Below, one piece after another: positions 20,937-29,118 of a stretch of DNA of 64,000 nucleotides. Each line of letters starts with the position of its first letter. The first letter of the stretch is position 1. The DNA is from Acidobacteriota bacterium. GTDB taxonomy: Bacteria; Acidobacteriota; Terriglobia; Bryobacterales; Bryobacteraceae. The position numbers were made by a program, and so were the translations under genes. The notes under the pieces were generated by a model. That model was not told the DNA's origin and searched no databases. It saw only the letters and a program-made list of their open reading frames with translations. The DNA lies in assembly GCA_016185425.1 (NCBI GenBank), contig JACPNQ010000021.1, positions 1-64,000 on the forward strand, read 5' to 3'.

Positions 20937-23087
20937 TTATTTGACGACGCGGACGGAAACCGTATTTGAATACGCCGAGACTGTTGCCGCGTTAAATGCC
21001 TGAACGCGGAAGAGGTAGGTTCCTTTTGTCACGGTGTCCGTATAGGTGCGGACATTGGCGGCTACGGAGCCGGCGCGCGCGAAGTTCGTGGTGCCCGAGG
21101 GAGCGCGTTCGATGTAGAAGCCGCTTTCGTTGGTGGAATTATCCGCCCAGTTGAGCGTGACCGAGCCGCGGCCGTTGTTGCCGGTGAGCGAGCCTGGTGC
21201 ATTCAGGGCGTTGGGGTCCGGGTTTACAGTGATGGTGACCGGCGCGGTGGCGGTGGTTCCGCGGTCGTCGGTGACGGTCAAGACGGCGGTGTAAGTTCCC
21301 GCCGATTGGTAGGCGTGCGAGGGGTTGGCGGTCGCGGCGAGGGCGGTGCCGTCACCGAAGTTCCAACTGTAGGAAGCGATGGAGCCGTCGGGATCGTTGG
21401 AGCCGGCGGAACTGAAGGCGACAGTGAGCGGGGCGATGCCGGATGTGGGTGTCGCCGCGGCCACTGCCACGGGCGGGGTGTTGGGAGCGCCGGTGGGGAA
21501 GACGAGGAGCGAGATGCTTTGGGCCGGCGCGGTGAAAGAGGCGGTTGTGCCGGTGAAGCTCAGGTCGGTGAGGCGATTGATGGTATTCGACGATGTGAGC
21601 TGGTAGACCCGGGCCGTGCCGTTGTTGGCGAAGTTGTTCAGTGCCATGCTGACAGGCGTGGAGCCTGAGAGAACCTTCGCTATGACCATGACGGTGAGGG
21701 CGCCGTCGGCAGTGCGCTGGGCGGCGAAGACGGCGACGTTATCGGGGTTGGGGCCCGCGGCGGAGACGGAGGTGTCACCAAATGTCGATTTCGCGCCGTC
21801 GTAGTTGCGATACATCTTGATGGCCTTGTATGTAGGTGTCGTGGTGTCCGGGGTTGTCCAGCGGGCGGCGAGGTTCAGGCCTTCGCGGCCGAAGATGCCG
21901 AGGATATCGGCCTGCGTGGTCGCGCCATTGATGTGGCTTTCGGCGCCCCAGTTATACTCCGTGATGCCGATCGGTGTGCCGGGGTAGTAGTACGTGTCCG
22001 CCCAATTGCGGAGGCGCGGGATGAGCATGACTTTGTCGTTGATCCAGGTGGGGTCGGTGTAGTTGGGATCCCAAAGAGAGCGTGTGGATTGATTGCGCCG
22101 CAACTGCATGGTGGAGCTGGTGTCGTTGCCGAACTCGCCGCCCTGCGGATAGTAGTGCACGGTGAAGACATCGAGGAGGTGGCGGCCGTCGGCTTTGAGC
22201 TGTTGGAGGAGCCAGGGGAGGTAATCGGCGCCGCCATGGTTATTGCGATCGGGTAGGAAGCTCCAGCCGTGAAGGCTGCCGTATTGCTGGTCGTAACCGC
22301 TGAGGGTGTAGCCGCTCCAGCCCCACTCTTCGGGACCGACGATGGTGGCGTTCGGGTCAGCGCCCCGGATTTGGGCGGCGTAGTCCAACACACGGGCTTT
22401 CATTTCGTCCATGGTGGCGCCAGTGGGATGGACATCGCGATGGGTGGAGTGCCAGATGCTGGGCTCATTATCGAGGATGTAGTAACGGGGGGCGGAGGCC
22501 GAAGCGAAGCCCCATCGGCTGACGATGGCCTGGACCCAGTTTTTCTGGATGTTGGAGCTGTTGGCGGTATTGGCGTCGTTGGGGTCATTGCCAGTGACGT
22601 ACTGGCCATTGGACTGCAGGATGCCGTTACCGGCGTCGGGGAACCATTGGGTGTCGTTACCGGTCTGGGCGCCGTATTTGGCTTGGGAAAAGCTGGCGAG
22701 TTTGGCGCGGTTTGTGCCGAGGCGCGCGACCCAGTCGAGCATGGGGATGGTGATCATGGGGACTGCGCCACCGGACTGCGTGGAGGATATGAACGTATCG
22801 CCGCGCTCGCCGGCGGTGCTGTTGGATTCGGGGATGCTCTCGAAGTACCAGTCCTGGCCGCGATTGTCGGCATTGATCTGCCAGTTGTAGCGGCTGGTAT
22901 TGTTGCCGCCGTAGCGGTTGAGGGGAACGTTGAGTTCGGAAAGCTGAGCGGTGGTGCCGTAGGCGATGCCGTAGACACGGGGATCTATGGGGCGGCGATT
23001 GGCATTGACGTCGATGGCGACATTGGCGGCGGGGTTCTGGGCCCAAGCCAGGGAAGATAAAAATAGAAAGGCAAATAGATTTCGCAT
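20937..23087 (-). CDS. Secreted GH44 glucanase with PKD and Fn3 modules
   Basis: A 716-residue secreted enzyme. Signal peptide FAFLFLSSLAWAQ, then the glycoside hydrolase family 44 (beta/alpha)8 barrel (~20-520): NRYGGNNTSRYNWQ, the acid/base glutamate in ILDNEPSIW (E208) and the nucleophile in GITEYNWGAE (E377). GH44 enzymes are endoglucanases or xyloglucanases. A PKD domain follows (~535-620, SGSNDPDGSIASYSWNFGDGT type) and a fibronectin type III domain (~628-716), likely carbohydrate-proximal spacers. No carbohydrate-binding or sorting module is visible. It diverges from the histidine kinase gene. Confidence 0.9.
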   Translation of the reverse strand: MRNLFAFLFLSSLAWAQNPAANVAIDVNANRRPIDPRVYGIAYGTTAQLSELNVPLNRYGGNNTSRYNWQINADNRGQDWYFESIPESNSTAGERGDTFISSTQSGGAVPMITIPMLDWVARLGTNRAKLASFSQAKYGAQTGNDTQWFPDAGNGILQSNGQYVTGNDPNDANTANSSNIQKNWVQAIVSRWGFASASAPRYYILDNEPSIWHSTHRDVHPTGATMDEMKARVLDYAAQIRGADPNATIVGPEEWGWSGYTLSGYDQQYGSLHGWSFLPDRNNHGGADYLPWLLQQLKADGRHLLDVFTVHYYPQGGEFGNDTSSTMQLRRNQSTRSLWDPNYTDPTWINDKVMLIPRLRNWADTYYYPGTPIGITEYNWGAESHINGATTQADILGIFGREGLNLAARWTTPDTTTPTYKAIKMYRNYDGAKSTFGDTSVSAAGPNPDNVAVFAAQRTADGALTVMVIAKVLSGSTPVSMALNNFANNGTARVYQLTSSNTINRLTDLSFTGTTASFTAPAQSISLLVFPTGAPNTPPVAVAAATPTSGIAPLTVAFSSAGSNDPDGSIASYSWNFGDGTALAATANPSHAYQSAGTYTAVLTVTDDRGTTATAPVTITVNPDPNALNAPGSLTGNNGRGSVTLNWADNSTNESGFYIERAPSGTTNFARAGSVAANVRTYTDTVTKGTYLFRVQAFNAATVSAYSNTVSVRVVK

Positions 23088-23272
23088 AGACGTGCGTAAC
23101 TATTTTGCAGGATTTTGGCGGCTTCGCCCGGCTTAGGGCGATTAATGCGCGTGAGGCGGGCGTTTTGGATTTGCTGAAGTAGGGGAGTTACTGAGGTCCG
23201 GGTTGTGGCGGTAGACTTGCTCGTCCGGGATAATGGCAACGGGATGGAATCTGCATAAGTGGAATCGGAGCT

Positions 23273-24451
23273 GTGAGTCTGCATAGCGCAACCCGCTGGA
23301 CTGCGATCGTCGGGCTGGGGGTATTGATAGCCACGATGTTGGCTGTTGCCTGGGAGAAGGGGGCTTGGGCGAGCGCCGGCGGGACAGTGCTGCTGGGCGT
23401 GTTGCTGGTGCTGGCAACGGCGGCGATGTATCGCGCCTCGAATGGGCGTGATGAATGGATGCGGAGAGCGCGCGCGGCGGAGGACCTGCTGCCGGTTGCC
23501 CTTGGACGTATTGCGGTCGGGGTGATTGCGACGGATGGGAATGGGCGGGTGACGCTGATCAACGCGGAGGCGCAGCGGATGACGGGATGGGCGGAGAGTG
23601 AAGCCGCGGGCAAGCCGCTGGGGGAGGTCTTGCGACTGACGGCGGGGAGGGGGGGCGTGGTTTCGCGGGCGGGGGTGGAGATGCCGATTGAAGAGAGCAC
23701 GGCGGCCGTGGGGGATGGAAATGTGGTAGTGTTCCGCGACGTTTCGGCGAGGCGGGAAACAGAGGCCCGCTTGCGCGATCTGCGAGGGGAGCTGAAGCAG
23801 TTTGTGAGCGCGGCGTCGCACGACTTACGCTCGCCGTTGAACAATGTCATTGCGGTGTCGCAATTGATTGAGCAGCGTCTGTCGCCCGAGGCGAATGCCC
23901 GCGAGCGGGAGTTGCAGGGATACGTGACCGGCGCGGCCCAAAAGATGCGGCGGCTGCTGGACGACATGGTGATGTTTTCGCGGGCCGCGACGATCGACCG
24001 GGCGGCGGCGCGGGAATCGACGCTGAACGAATCGCTGTGGGGCGCGTTGGCGAACCTGCATGCGGAGATTAAGCAAACAGGCGCGGAAGTGAAGGCGGAC
24101 GATCTGCCGCGGGTAGTGATGGAGGAGGCTCATGCGGTGCAGTTGTTTCAGAACCTGATTGGCAATGCGATCAAGTACAGTGGGGCGGAGGCGCCGCGCA
24201 TTCATGTGGCCGCCGTGCGGAATGGCGAGGAGTGGCGGATTACTGTGAAAGACAACGGGATGGGCATGGAGCAGGAGTATCTGGAGACGATTTTCCTGCC
24301 GTTCCGGCGGCTACATGGGGAAGACGTACCGGGTTCCGGGCTTGGGCTGGCGACGTGCAGGAGGATCGTGAACGGGTACGGCGGGAGGATATGGGCGGAG
24401 TCGGTTGCGGGGGAGGGATCGAAGCTGATTTTCACGGTGCCGGCGGTGTGA
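23273..24451 (+). CDS. PAS-domain sensor histidine kinase
   Basis: A 392-residue kinase. Two transmembrane helices (~9-26 and ~34-52), a short linker, a PAS domain (~72-158, VGVIATDGNGRVTLINAEA), the dimerisation/phosphoacceptor domain with H183 in SHDLRSPL, and an HATPase_c domain with N box QNLIGNAIKYSG, G1 VKDNGMGM and G2 GSGLGLATCRRIV. The start is GTG 23273 with a GGAG site just upstream. No response regulator is adjacent; it is an orphan kinase. The next gene starts inside its stop (TGATG). Confidence 0.9.
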   Translation: MSLHSATRWTAIVGLGVLIATMLAVAWEKGAWASAGGTVLLGVLLVLATAAMYRASNGRDEWMRRARAAEDLLPVALGRIAVGVIATDGNGRVTLINAEAQRMTGWAESEAAGKPLGEVLRLTAGRGGVVSRAGVEMPIEESTAAVGDGNVVVFRDVSARRETEARLRDLRGELKQFVSAASHDLRSPLNNVIAVSQLIEQRLSPEANARERELQGYVTGAAQKMRRLLDDMVMFSRAATIDRAAARESTLNESLWGALANLHAEIKQTGAEVKADDLPRVVMEEAHAVQLFQNLIGNAIKYSGAEAPRIHVAAVRNGEEWRITVKDNGMGMEQEYLETIFLPFRRLHGEDVPGSGLGLATCRRIVNGYGGRIWAESVAGEGSKLIFTVPAV

Positions 24452-25449
24452 TGCGAAGAGGGATCTGGTTAATCGCTACCTTGCTCGCGGCGGCGCCTGG
24501 TTGGACGGTGTTGATTAGCGGAGTGACAGCGCGGCTGCGCGGCGTGAGCGCCGTGAATGAGCGAGTGGCCTGGGCGACCGGAGCGGAAGGCACAGTACTT
24601 CGAACCGGCGACGGTGGATTGACGTGGACGAAGCTCGCGATTCCCGGGGCGAAGGAACTGGATTTTCGAGATGTTGACGCCGTGGACGAACGGACGGCGT
24701 ACGCGTTGAGCATCGGGCCCGGCGAGGCGTCACGGATCTACAAGACGGCCGATGCGGGCCGGACCTGGGAGTGCCAATTCACGAACAGGGATCCGAAGGC
24801 GTTTTATGATGCCATGGCATTCTGGTCTCCAATGCGCGGAGTGGTTTTCAGCGATTCGGTGGACGGGAAGTTTGTGTTGCTGGTGACGGAGGATGGCGGG
24901 CGCCATTGGGAACGGGTGGGGAGTGAGCGGCTCCCCGCGGCGCTGCCGGGCGAGGGAGCGTTTGCGGCGAGCGGCACGAATGTCGCGGTGTATGGGCTGA
25001 AGCACGTTTGGATCGGGACGGGAGCCGGGCGTGTGCTGCGTTCGAGCGATGGCGGCCGGACGTGGGCGGTGACGAATACCGGATTGGAGACGTTGGAGAG
25101 CGCGGGGATTTTTTCGATCGCCTTTCGCGATGAGCGGCACGGGATTGTGGTTGGGGGAGATTACAAGCGGGAGGACGCAATGGGCCGGAACGCGGCGGTG
25201 ACGGATGACGGCGGACGAAATTGGAAGGTGGTGGAGGGATTGGGCGGGTTCCGGTCGGCGGTCGCATGGCTGGCGAAAAGCGATGCGGTAGTGGCCGTTG
25301 GACCGTCGGGGACGGATATTTCGCGGGATTGGGGGAAGAGCTGGATCGCGGTGCCGGGACCAGGATTTCACGCATTCAGCGCGGCGCGTGGAGGACGCGT
25401 GGGATGGGGCGTCGGGGAAAGCGGACGAGTGGGGCGATTGACCTGGTGA
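24451..25449 (+). CDS. YCF48-like/BNR-repeat exported beta-propeller
   Basis: A 332-residue exported protein. Signal peptide LIATLLAAAPGW, then a beta propeller whose blades carry Asp-box/YCF48-type motifs: TGDGGLTWTK, TADAGRTWEC, TEDGGRHWER, SSDGGRTWAV, TDDGGRNWKV and SRDWGKSWIA. The Asp boxes are structural; sialidase active-site arginines are not evident, so an enzyme call is not supported. Similar proteins in Acidobacteria are annotated as photosystem-II-assembly-factor-like or oxidoreductases. Its stop codon falls within a hairpin shared with the converging sulfotransferase gene. Confidence 0.8.
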   Translation: MRRGIWLIATLLAAAPGWTVLISGVTARLRGVSAVNERVAWATGAEGTVLRTGDGGLTWTKLAIPGAKELDFRDVDAVDERTAYALSIGPGEASRIYKTADAGRTWECQFTNRDPKAFYDAMAFWSPMRGVVFSDSVDGKFVLLVTEDGGRHWERVGSERLPAALPGEGAFAASGTNVAVYGLKHVWIGTGAGRVLRSSDGGRTWAVTNTGLETLESAGIFSIAFRDERHGIVVGGDYKREDAMGRNAAVTDDGGRNWKVVEGLGGFRSAVAWLAKSDAVVAVGPSGTDISRDWGKSWIAVPGPGFHAFSAARGGRVGWGVGESGRVGRLTW

Positions 25450-25460
25450 ATCAATCGCCC
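25432..25460. terminator. Shared convergent terminator built from two stop regions
   Basis: GGGCGATTGA (25432-25441) and TCAATCGCCC (25451-25460) form a perfect 10-bp stem with a 9-nt loop. The loop contains the TGA of the plus gene (25447-25449) and the right arm contains the TGA of the minus gene (25451-25453). It can act for both converging genes. T-runs are absent on both sides. Confidence 0.5.
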
Positions 25461-26485
25461 GCGGCCAAAAGGACAGGTTGATTGCGCACTCTGGCGTTGC
25501 GGGCGATTAGTTCCCGGAACCACGTTAGTTGGGAGGGGAGGTCACCGGTGTCGTTGTAGGACGGTGTGGGGAACACCGTCTCCAGGAAGTCCGGGCAATC
25601 CCGGACTTCGTCGCGGATGCCGAGGATGGCGCGGAAGCTTTCGTAGTTATACCCAAGCTGGCCGAAAACGCCCGGCCCGAGGGCCCGGAGGTAGGCACGG
25701 GCAAGGGCGGTCCATTGTGGGGAGGAGGTGAGGACCTGCCGCCAGCGTTCCGCGCGGACGGTGACGGGCCGCTGTTCGGCGTATACGGTGCCTTGATCGC
25801 CGAAGGCCCATCGCTCCTTATTGCGGCCGCCGGCCCCGTATTCGATCATCGCGGGGTGGAAGTCGAGGTGAAGACGCCGGCATAGACGAGCGATGGTGAC
25901 GCTGGGGGAGTGGGTGAGGTTTTCGTAGTGCACGACGGCGTCGTTCGAACCGGGTGAGTTGAGCGCGCGGATGAGGCAATCGGGCGCGGTGAGGAGGTCG
26001 TGAATGAGATCGGCGCGGAGGGCGAAGGGCTCACCGAAGCCGGGCTTCTGCGTCCACGTTTCGAGAATTGAGCCGAGCACGGCGAGCGGGTTGCGGAGGA
26101 GGAAGACGAAGCGGGCATCGGGGAAGACGCGGCGCAGTTCGTCGACGATGAAGTAATAGCGGGGAGTCTTGTCGAGGAACAGGGACTTGCCGGATGCGGC
26201 CAGGGCGGCGGAGTAGAGATGATTCAGGTACAGGCGAACGCTTTCGATGTATGTCTGCTCACCGCCGGGGAGGGAGCCGAGGAAGTCCTGTGTTGCTTCG
26301 CAGGCGAGCGAGTGGCTGTAGCTGGCGGAGGCGCCGTGTCGGCGGCGGGCGAACAGGGGATTGAGAGCGATCCAGGGTTCGGAAAGCGTGTGAATGGAGG
26401 GGTGGCCGCTGAGGATACGCTGCAACAACGTAGATCCAGCGCGGGGCTGCGAGATCAGAAAAATCAGACTGTTGCCAGTACTCAT
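25451..26485 (-). CDS. Sulfotransferase family protein
   Basis: A 344-residue PAPS-dependent sulfotransferase-like protein. The phosphosulfate-binding loop is SQPRAGSTLLQRIL at ~11-24, and the 3'-phosphate motif is RFVFLLRNPLAVLGSI near 130-145, with DKTPRYYFIV between them. Later VVHYENLTHSP is typical of family members with Sulfotransfer_3 domains. It would transfer sulfate to a glycan, peptide or lipid hydroxyl. Start at 26485 is set by an AGGAGT ribosome binding site; upstream extension to 26992 is antisense to the MFS gene. Diverges from MFS. Confidence 0.85.
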   Translation of the reverse strand: MSTGNSLIFLISQPRAGSTLLQRILSGHPSIHTLSEPWIALNPLFARRRHGASASYSHSLACEATQDFLGSLPGGEQTYIESVRLYLNHLYSAALAASGKSLFLDKTPRYYFIVDELRRVFPDARFVFLLRNPLAVLGSILETWTQKPGFGEPFALRADLIHDLLTAPDCLIRALNSPGSNDAVVHYENLTHSPSVTIARLCRRLHLDFHPAMIEYGAGGRNKERWAFGDQGTVYAEQRPVTVRAERWRQVLTSSPQWTALARAYLRALGPGVFGQLGYNYESFRAILGIRDEVRDCPDFLETVFPTPSYNDTGDLPSQLTWFRELIARNARVRNQPVLLAAGD

Positions 26486-26576
26486 GCCTTGTACTCCTTT
26501 GGCGATGAAAGAGCACCGGGGGAGGGTGTGCAACTTAAGGGCCAGGATGCAGTGTCGCCAAACGGGGGGCGATATT

Positions 26577-26613
26577 TGTACGGTAACACGTAAAAAATGG
26601 ACGGTACCGTACG
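26577..26613. promoter_or_regulatory. Candidate operator with three ACGGTA half-sites
   Basis: In the gap between the divergent sulfotransferase and MFS genes, ACGGTA occurs at 26580-26585 and 26601-26606, 21 bp apart, and in inverse at 26605-26610, making the palindrome ACGGTACCGT. Two helical turns separate the direct copies. This suits a regulator binding site; none is proven. Confidence 0.35.
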
Positions 26614-26655
26614 ACGTTTTGGCGTTGCTGACGCGAAGGCGCCGGTAGTGCGACA

Positions 26656-27822
26656 ATGCCGCGGATGAACTACTGGCGGCCGGTTTGGGCGCTGTGCGTG
26701 ACACAGGTGGTGTCGTGGGGAACGTTGTATTACGCGTTTTCCGTGTTGCTGGGGCCGATGGGCGCGGGGCATGGCTGGAGCGTGCCGGAGATGGTGGGCG
26801 CATTTTCGGGAAGCTTGCTGGTGACCGGGATCTGCGCTTATCCGGCGGGGAAGACGATTCGGCGGTTCGGCGGGCCGGCGGTGATGAGCACGGGCTCGGC
26901 TGTGGGGTCCCTGGCACTCTTGACGGTGGCGTTCGCGCCGTCGCTTTCGGTGTTCTACGCCGGCTGGGCGATAGCGGGCGTGGCGATGGCAACCACGTTG
27001 TATGAAGCAGCGTTCGCGGCGCTGGCGGCTATCTACGATGAAGATTACAAGCGTGCGGTCACGTTCGTGACATTCGCAGGCGGGTTTGCGAGCACGGTGT
27101 TCTGGCCATTGACGGAGAGGCTGACCGTGTGGGCGGGGTGGCGGGATACGCTGCTGCTGTATGCCGGACTTCATCTTCTCGTGTGCTTGCCGCTGCATCG
27201 TTACGGTCTGCCGCATGTTGGAGCCGCGGATGTTTTGGAGACGGGCCCGGGTGTGACCGTGAGTGAGCTGCTGCGTCAGACACAGTTTCTGTTGCTGGGA
27301 ATCAGCATGACGCTCTACGCGGTGGTGTTCTCCGTGATTTCGGTGCACCTGATTCCGCTATTGCAGGCGAAGGGAGCGTCGTTGCAGCAGGCGGCCTGGC
27401 TCGCGGCGGTGGCGGGTCCGATGCAGGTGATTGGACGGTTGATCGAATACCGGTTCGGCGACCGGTGGCCGATCGCGCGGACAGGGACGCTGGCGCTATT
27501 GGCATTCGTTCCCGCGGTGGCCGGGCTGATGGTGCGGGGCGCGCCAGTAGGATTGTTGTTGCTGAGCGTCGGGCTTTACGGGATGGGCAACGGTGTGGTG
27601 ACGATCGCGAGGAGTGTGAGCATTGTCGAGCTGTTCGGGCGAGACCGGTATGCGCAGGTGAGTGGGGCGCTGGCGGCGCCATCGACGGTGGCGCGAGCGT
27701 TTGCGCCATTTTTGGCGTCGCTGCTGTTGGCTTGGGCGGGCGGTTACAGCGGCGTACTGGCTATTGTGGGGGTGCTGGCGGGGACCGCGGCGGTGTTGTT
27801 TGGACGGGCGAATCGGAGTTAG
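26656..27822 (+). CDS. MFS transporter
   Basis: A 388-residue major facilitator with about twelve hydrophobic segments in two halves. The segment 1 region (VWALCVTQVVSWGTLYYAF) and a typical loop with PAGKTIRRFGG (the 2-3 loop) are seen; the second half has GYGMGNGV-like GLYGMGNGVVTIAR. Members with this start are monocarboxylate/oxalate-formate-like exporters or importers; no substrate can be named. The 3' end overlaps the DUF418 gene by 4 nt. Confidence 0.85.
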   Translation: MPRMNYWRPVWALCVTQVVSWGTLYYAFSVLLGPMGAGHGWSVPEMVGAFSGSLLVTGICAYPAGKTIRRFGGPAVMSTGSAVGSLALLTVAFAPSLSVFYAGWAIAGVAMATTLYEAAFAALAAIYDEDYKRAVTFVTFAGGFASTVFWPLTERLTVWAGWRDTLLLYAGLHLLVCLPLHRYGLPHVGAADVLETGPGVTVSELLRQTQFLLLGISMTLYAVVFSVISVHLIPLLQAKGASLQQAAWLAAVAGPMQVIGRLIEYRFGDRWPIARTGTLALLAFVPAVAGLMVRGAPVGLLLLSVGLYGMGNGVVTIARSVSIVELFGRDRYAQVSGALAAPSTVARAFAPFLASLLLAWAGGYSGVLAIVGVLAGTAAVLFGRANRS

Positions 27823-29102
27823 GCCGATGCCTTCGCCCACGGCTGGCGGAAGCCGTATGTAAGGCTGCGCCAGAGCCACTCTACCGGGCCGTAATTGTAG
27901 TTGCGGAGCCACCAGACGCTGAGGGGGAGTTGCAGGGCATAGAAGGCGAAGCAGAGGATGAGCCCGTGAATGGGGTGGATCTTGCCGTAGAGGCCGAGAC
28001 CGTAGCTGTTGGCGATCGTGGTAAAGACCAGCGAGCAGAGAAGATAGTTCGTCAGCGCCATGCGGCCGACGGCGGCAAAGGGGCCCATCCAGGTACGGAC
28101 GCCGGCGAGAAGGAGAACGGCGGCATAGCCGAACGCCATGGCGGGCCGGGCAACGAATTCGCGGAAGAAGTTCAAATGAAGACGCCAGAGCGGCAACTCG
28201 TCTCCGGGGTAGAGGTAACCGATGGTGAGCTCGATCGCGGAGTAGACGATGGCGAGCGGAAGAGCGATGTAGGCGAGGCGGGTTAGGAGTGGACGGAAAC
28301 GATCGGGCTCCTGGAAGATGCGTACGCGGGCCGCGGCCAGGCCAAGGAGGAAGGAGGCGAATAGCTCGATGCCCCAGAAAACTTCGCCGCCGAGCTGGCG
28401 CAGATTGCGTTTGAAGCGGAGTTTGAGGATTTGCAGGATGGTGCCGGTGGATTTGGTGCGTGTGTCTTCCTCGATGCGCTTGGCGGACTTTTCGTGACTC
28501 TCCTTGCGCTCCTTTTCCTTCTCGGCGACTGTCTTCTTGTCGGTAAGCCGGGAGATGGTTGTGCCGCCGACCGCAAGCACGAATGGACCGAAGGTGAGCA
28601 CGGCGGCAAGGATAAGGAGTGTCTTGGTTGACCGCTTGCGGAACTGGAGGAGACCGAACCCGAGGATCGCATAGACGTGCAGAACGTCACCCCACCAGAT
28701 AAGCGTGAAATGCAAGAGGCCAATGATGAGCAGTACGGCGAGACGGCGGCGGTACGTGGAGAGGAAGTTTGGCGAATGACGTTCGGCGGCGCGCAGCATC
28801 TGTACGCCGAAGCCGAGCCCGAACAGGAACGAAAAAAGTGTGTAGAACTTAGCCTGGGCGAAGATGTAGATGAATAGAGTGGCGAAGCGGTCGATAGGAT
28901 CGGACCAGACCGCATTGTTCTGCCAGTCAAAGAAACCCGCGGAGGGCGCCACGTAGAGCGGCATGTTGATGAGGAAGATGCCGAACACAGCCATACCGCG
29001 CAGGACATCCATTGTGGCGATGCGCTCCTGGCGGGCAACAGGCGTGAGCGGGATGGGTTCCGGTTCGGGTTCGGGCGCGTAAACCAGTTCCTCTTCGGGC
29101 AT
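27819..29102 (-). CDS. DUF418 (YeiB-like) membrane protein with charged insertion
   Basis: A 427-residue polytopic protein. The N-terminus MPEEELVYAPEPEPEP is acidic and proline-rich, then RIATMDVLRGMAVFGIFLINMP, the hallmark first helix of DUF418/YeiB proteins (also acyltransferase-like). The DUF418 domain covers the C-terminal ~160 residues (FGYAAVLLLAGVRTWMGPFAAVGRMALTN). Between them, at ~205-240, lies a long lysine/glutamate-rich loop (EKEKERKESHEKSAKRIEED), not needed for a channel. Start at 29102 since the previous gene stops at 29119. Last member of a long minus-strand operon. Confidence 0.85.
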   Translation of the reverse strand: MPEEELVYAPEPEPEPIPLTPVARQERIATMDVLRGMAVFGIFLINMPLYVAPSAGFFDWQNNAVWSDPIDRFATLFIYIFAQAKFYTLFSFLFGLGFGVQMLRAAERHSPNFLSTYRRRLAVLLIIGLLHFTLIWWGDVLHVYAILGFGLLQFRKRSTKTLLILAAVLTFGPFVLAVGGTTISRLTDKKTVAEKEKERKESHEKSAKRIEEDTRTKSTGTILQILKLRFKRNLRQLGGEVFWGIELFASFLLGLAAARVRIFQEPDRFRPLLTRLAYIALPLAIVYSAIELTIGYLYPGDELPLWRLHLNFFREFVARPAMAFGYAAVLLLAGVRTWMGPFAAVGRMALTNYLLCSLVFTTIANSYGLGLYGKIHPIHGLILCFAFYALQLPLSVWWLRNYNYGPVEWLWRSLTYGFRQPWAKASA

Positions 29103-29118
29103 GCGCCCAGTGTAGCCG

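Noticed and set aside
25451..26992. Extended 513-residue version of the sulfotransferase
   Set aside because: The upstream half is antisense to the MFS gene; the ATG at 26485 has a good ribosome binding site directly before the PAPS loop.
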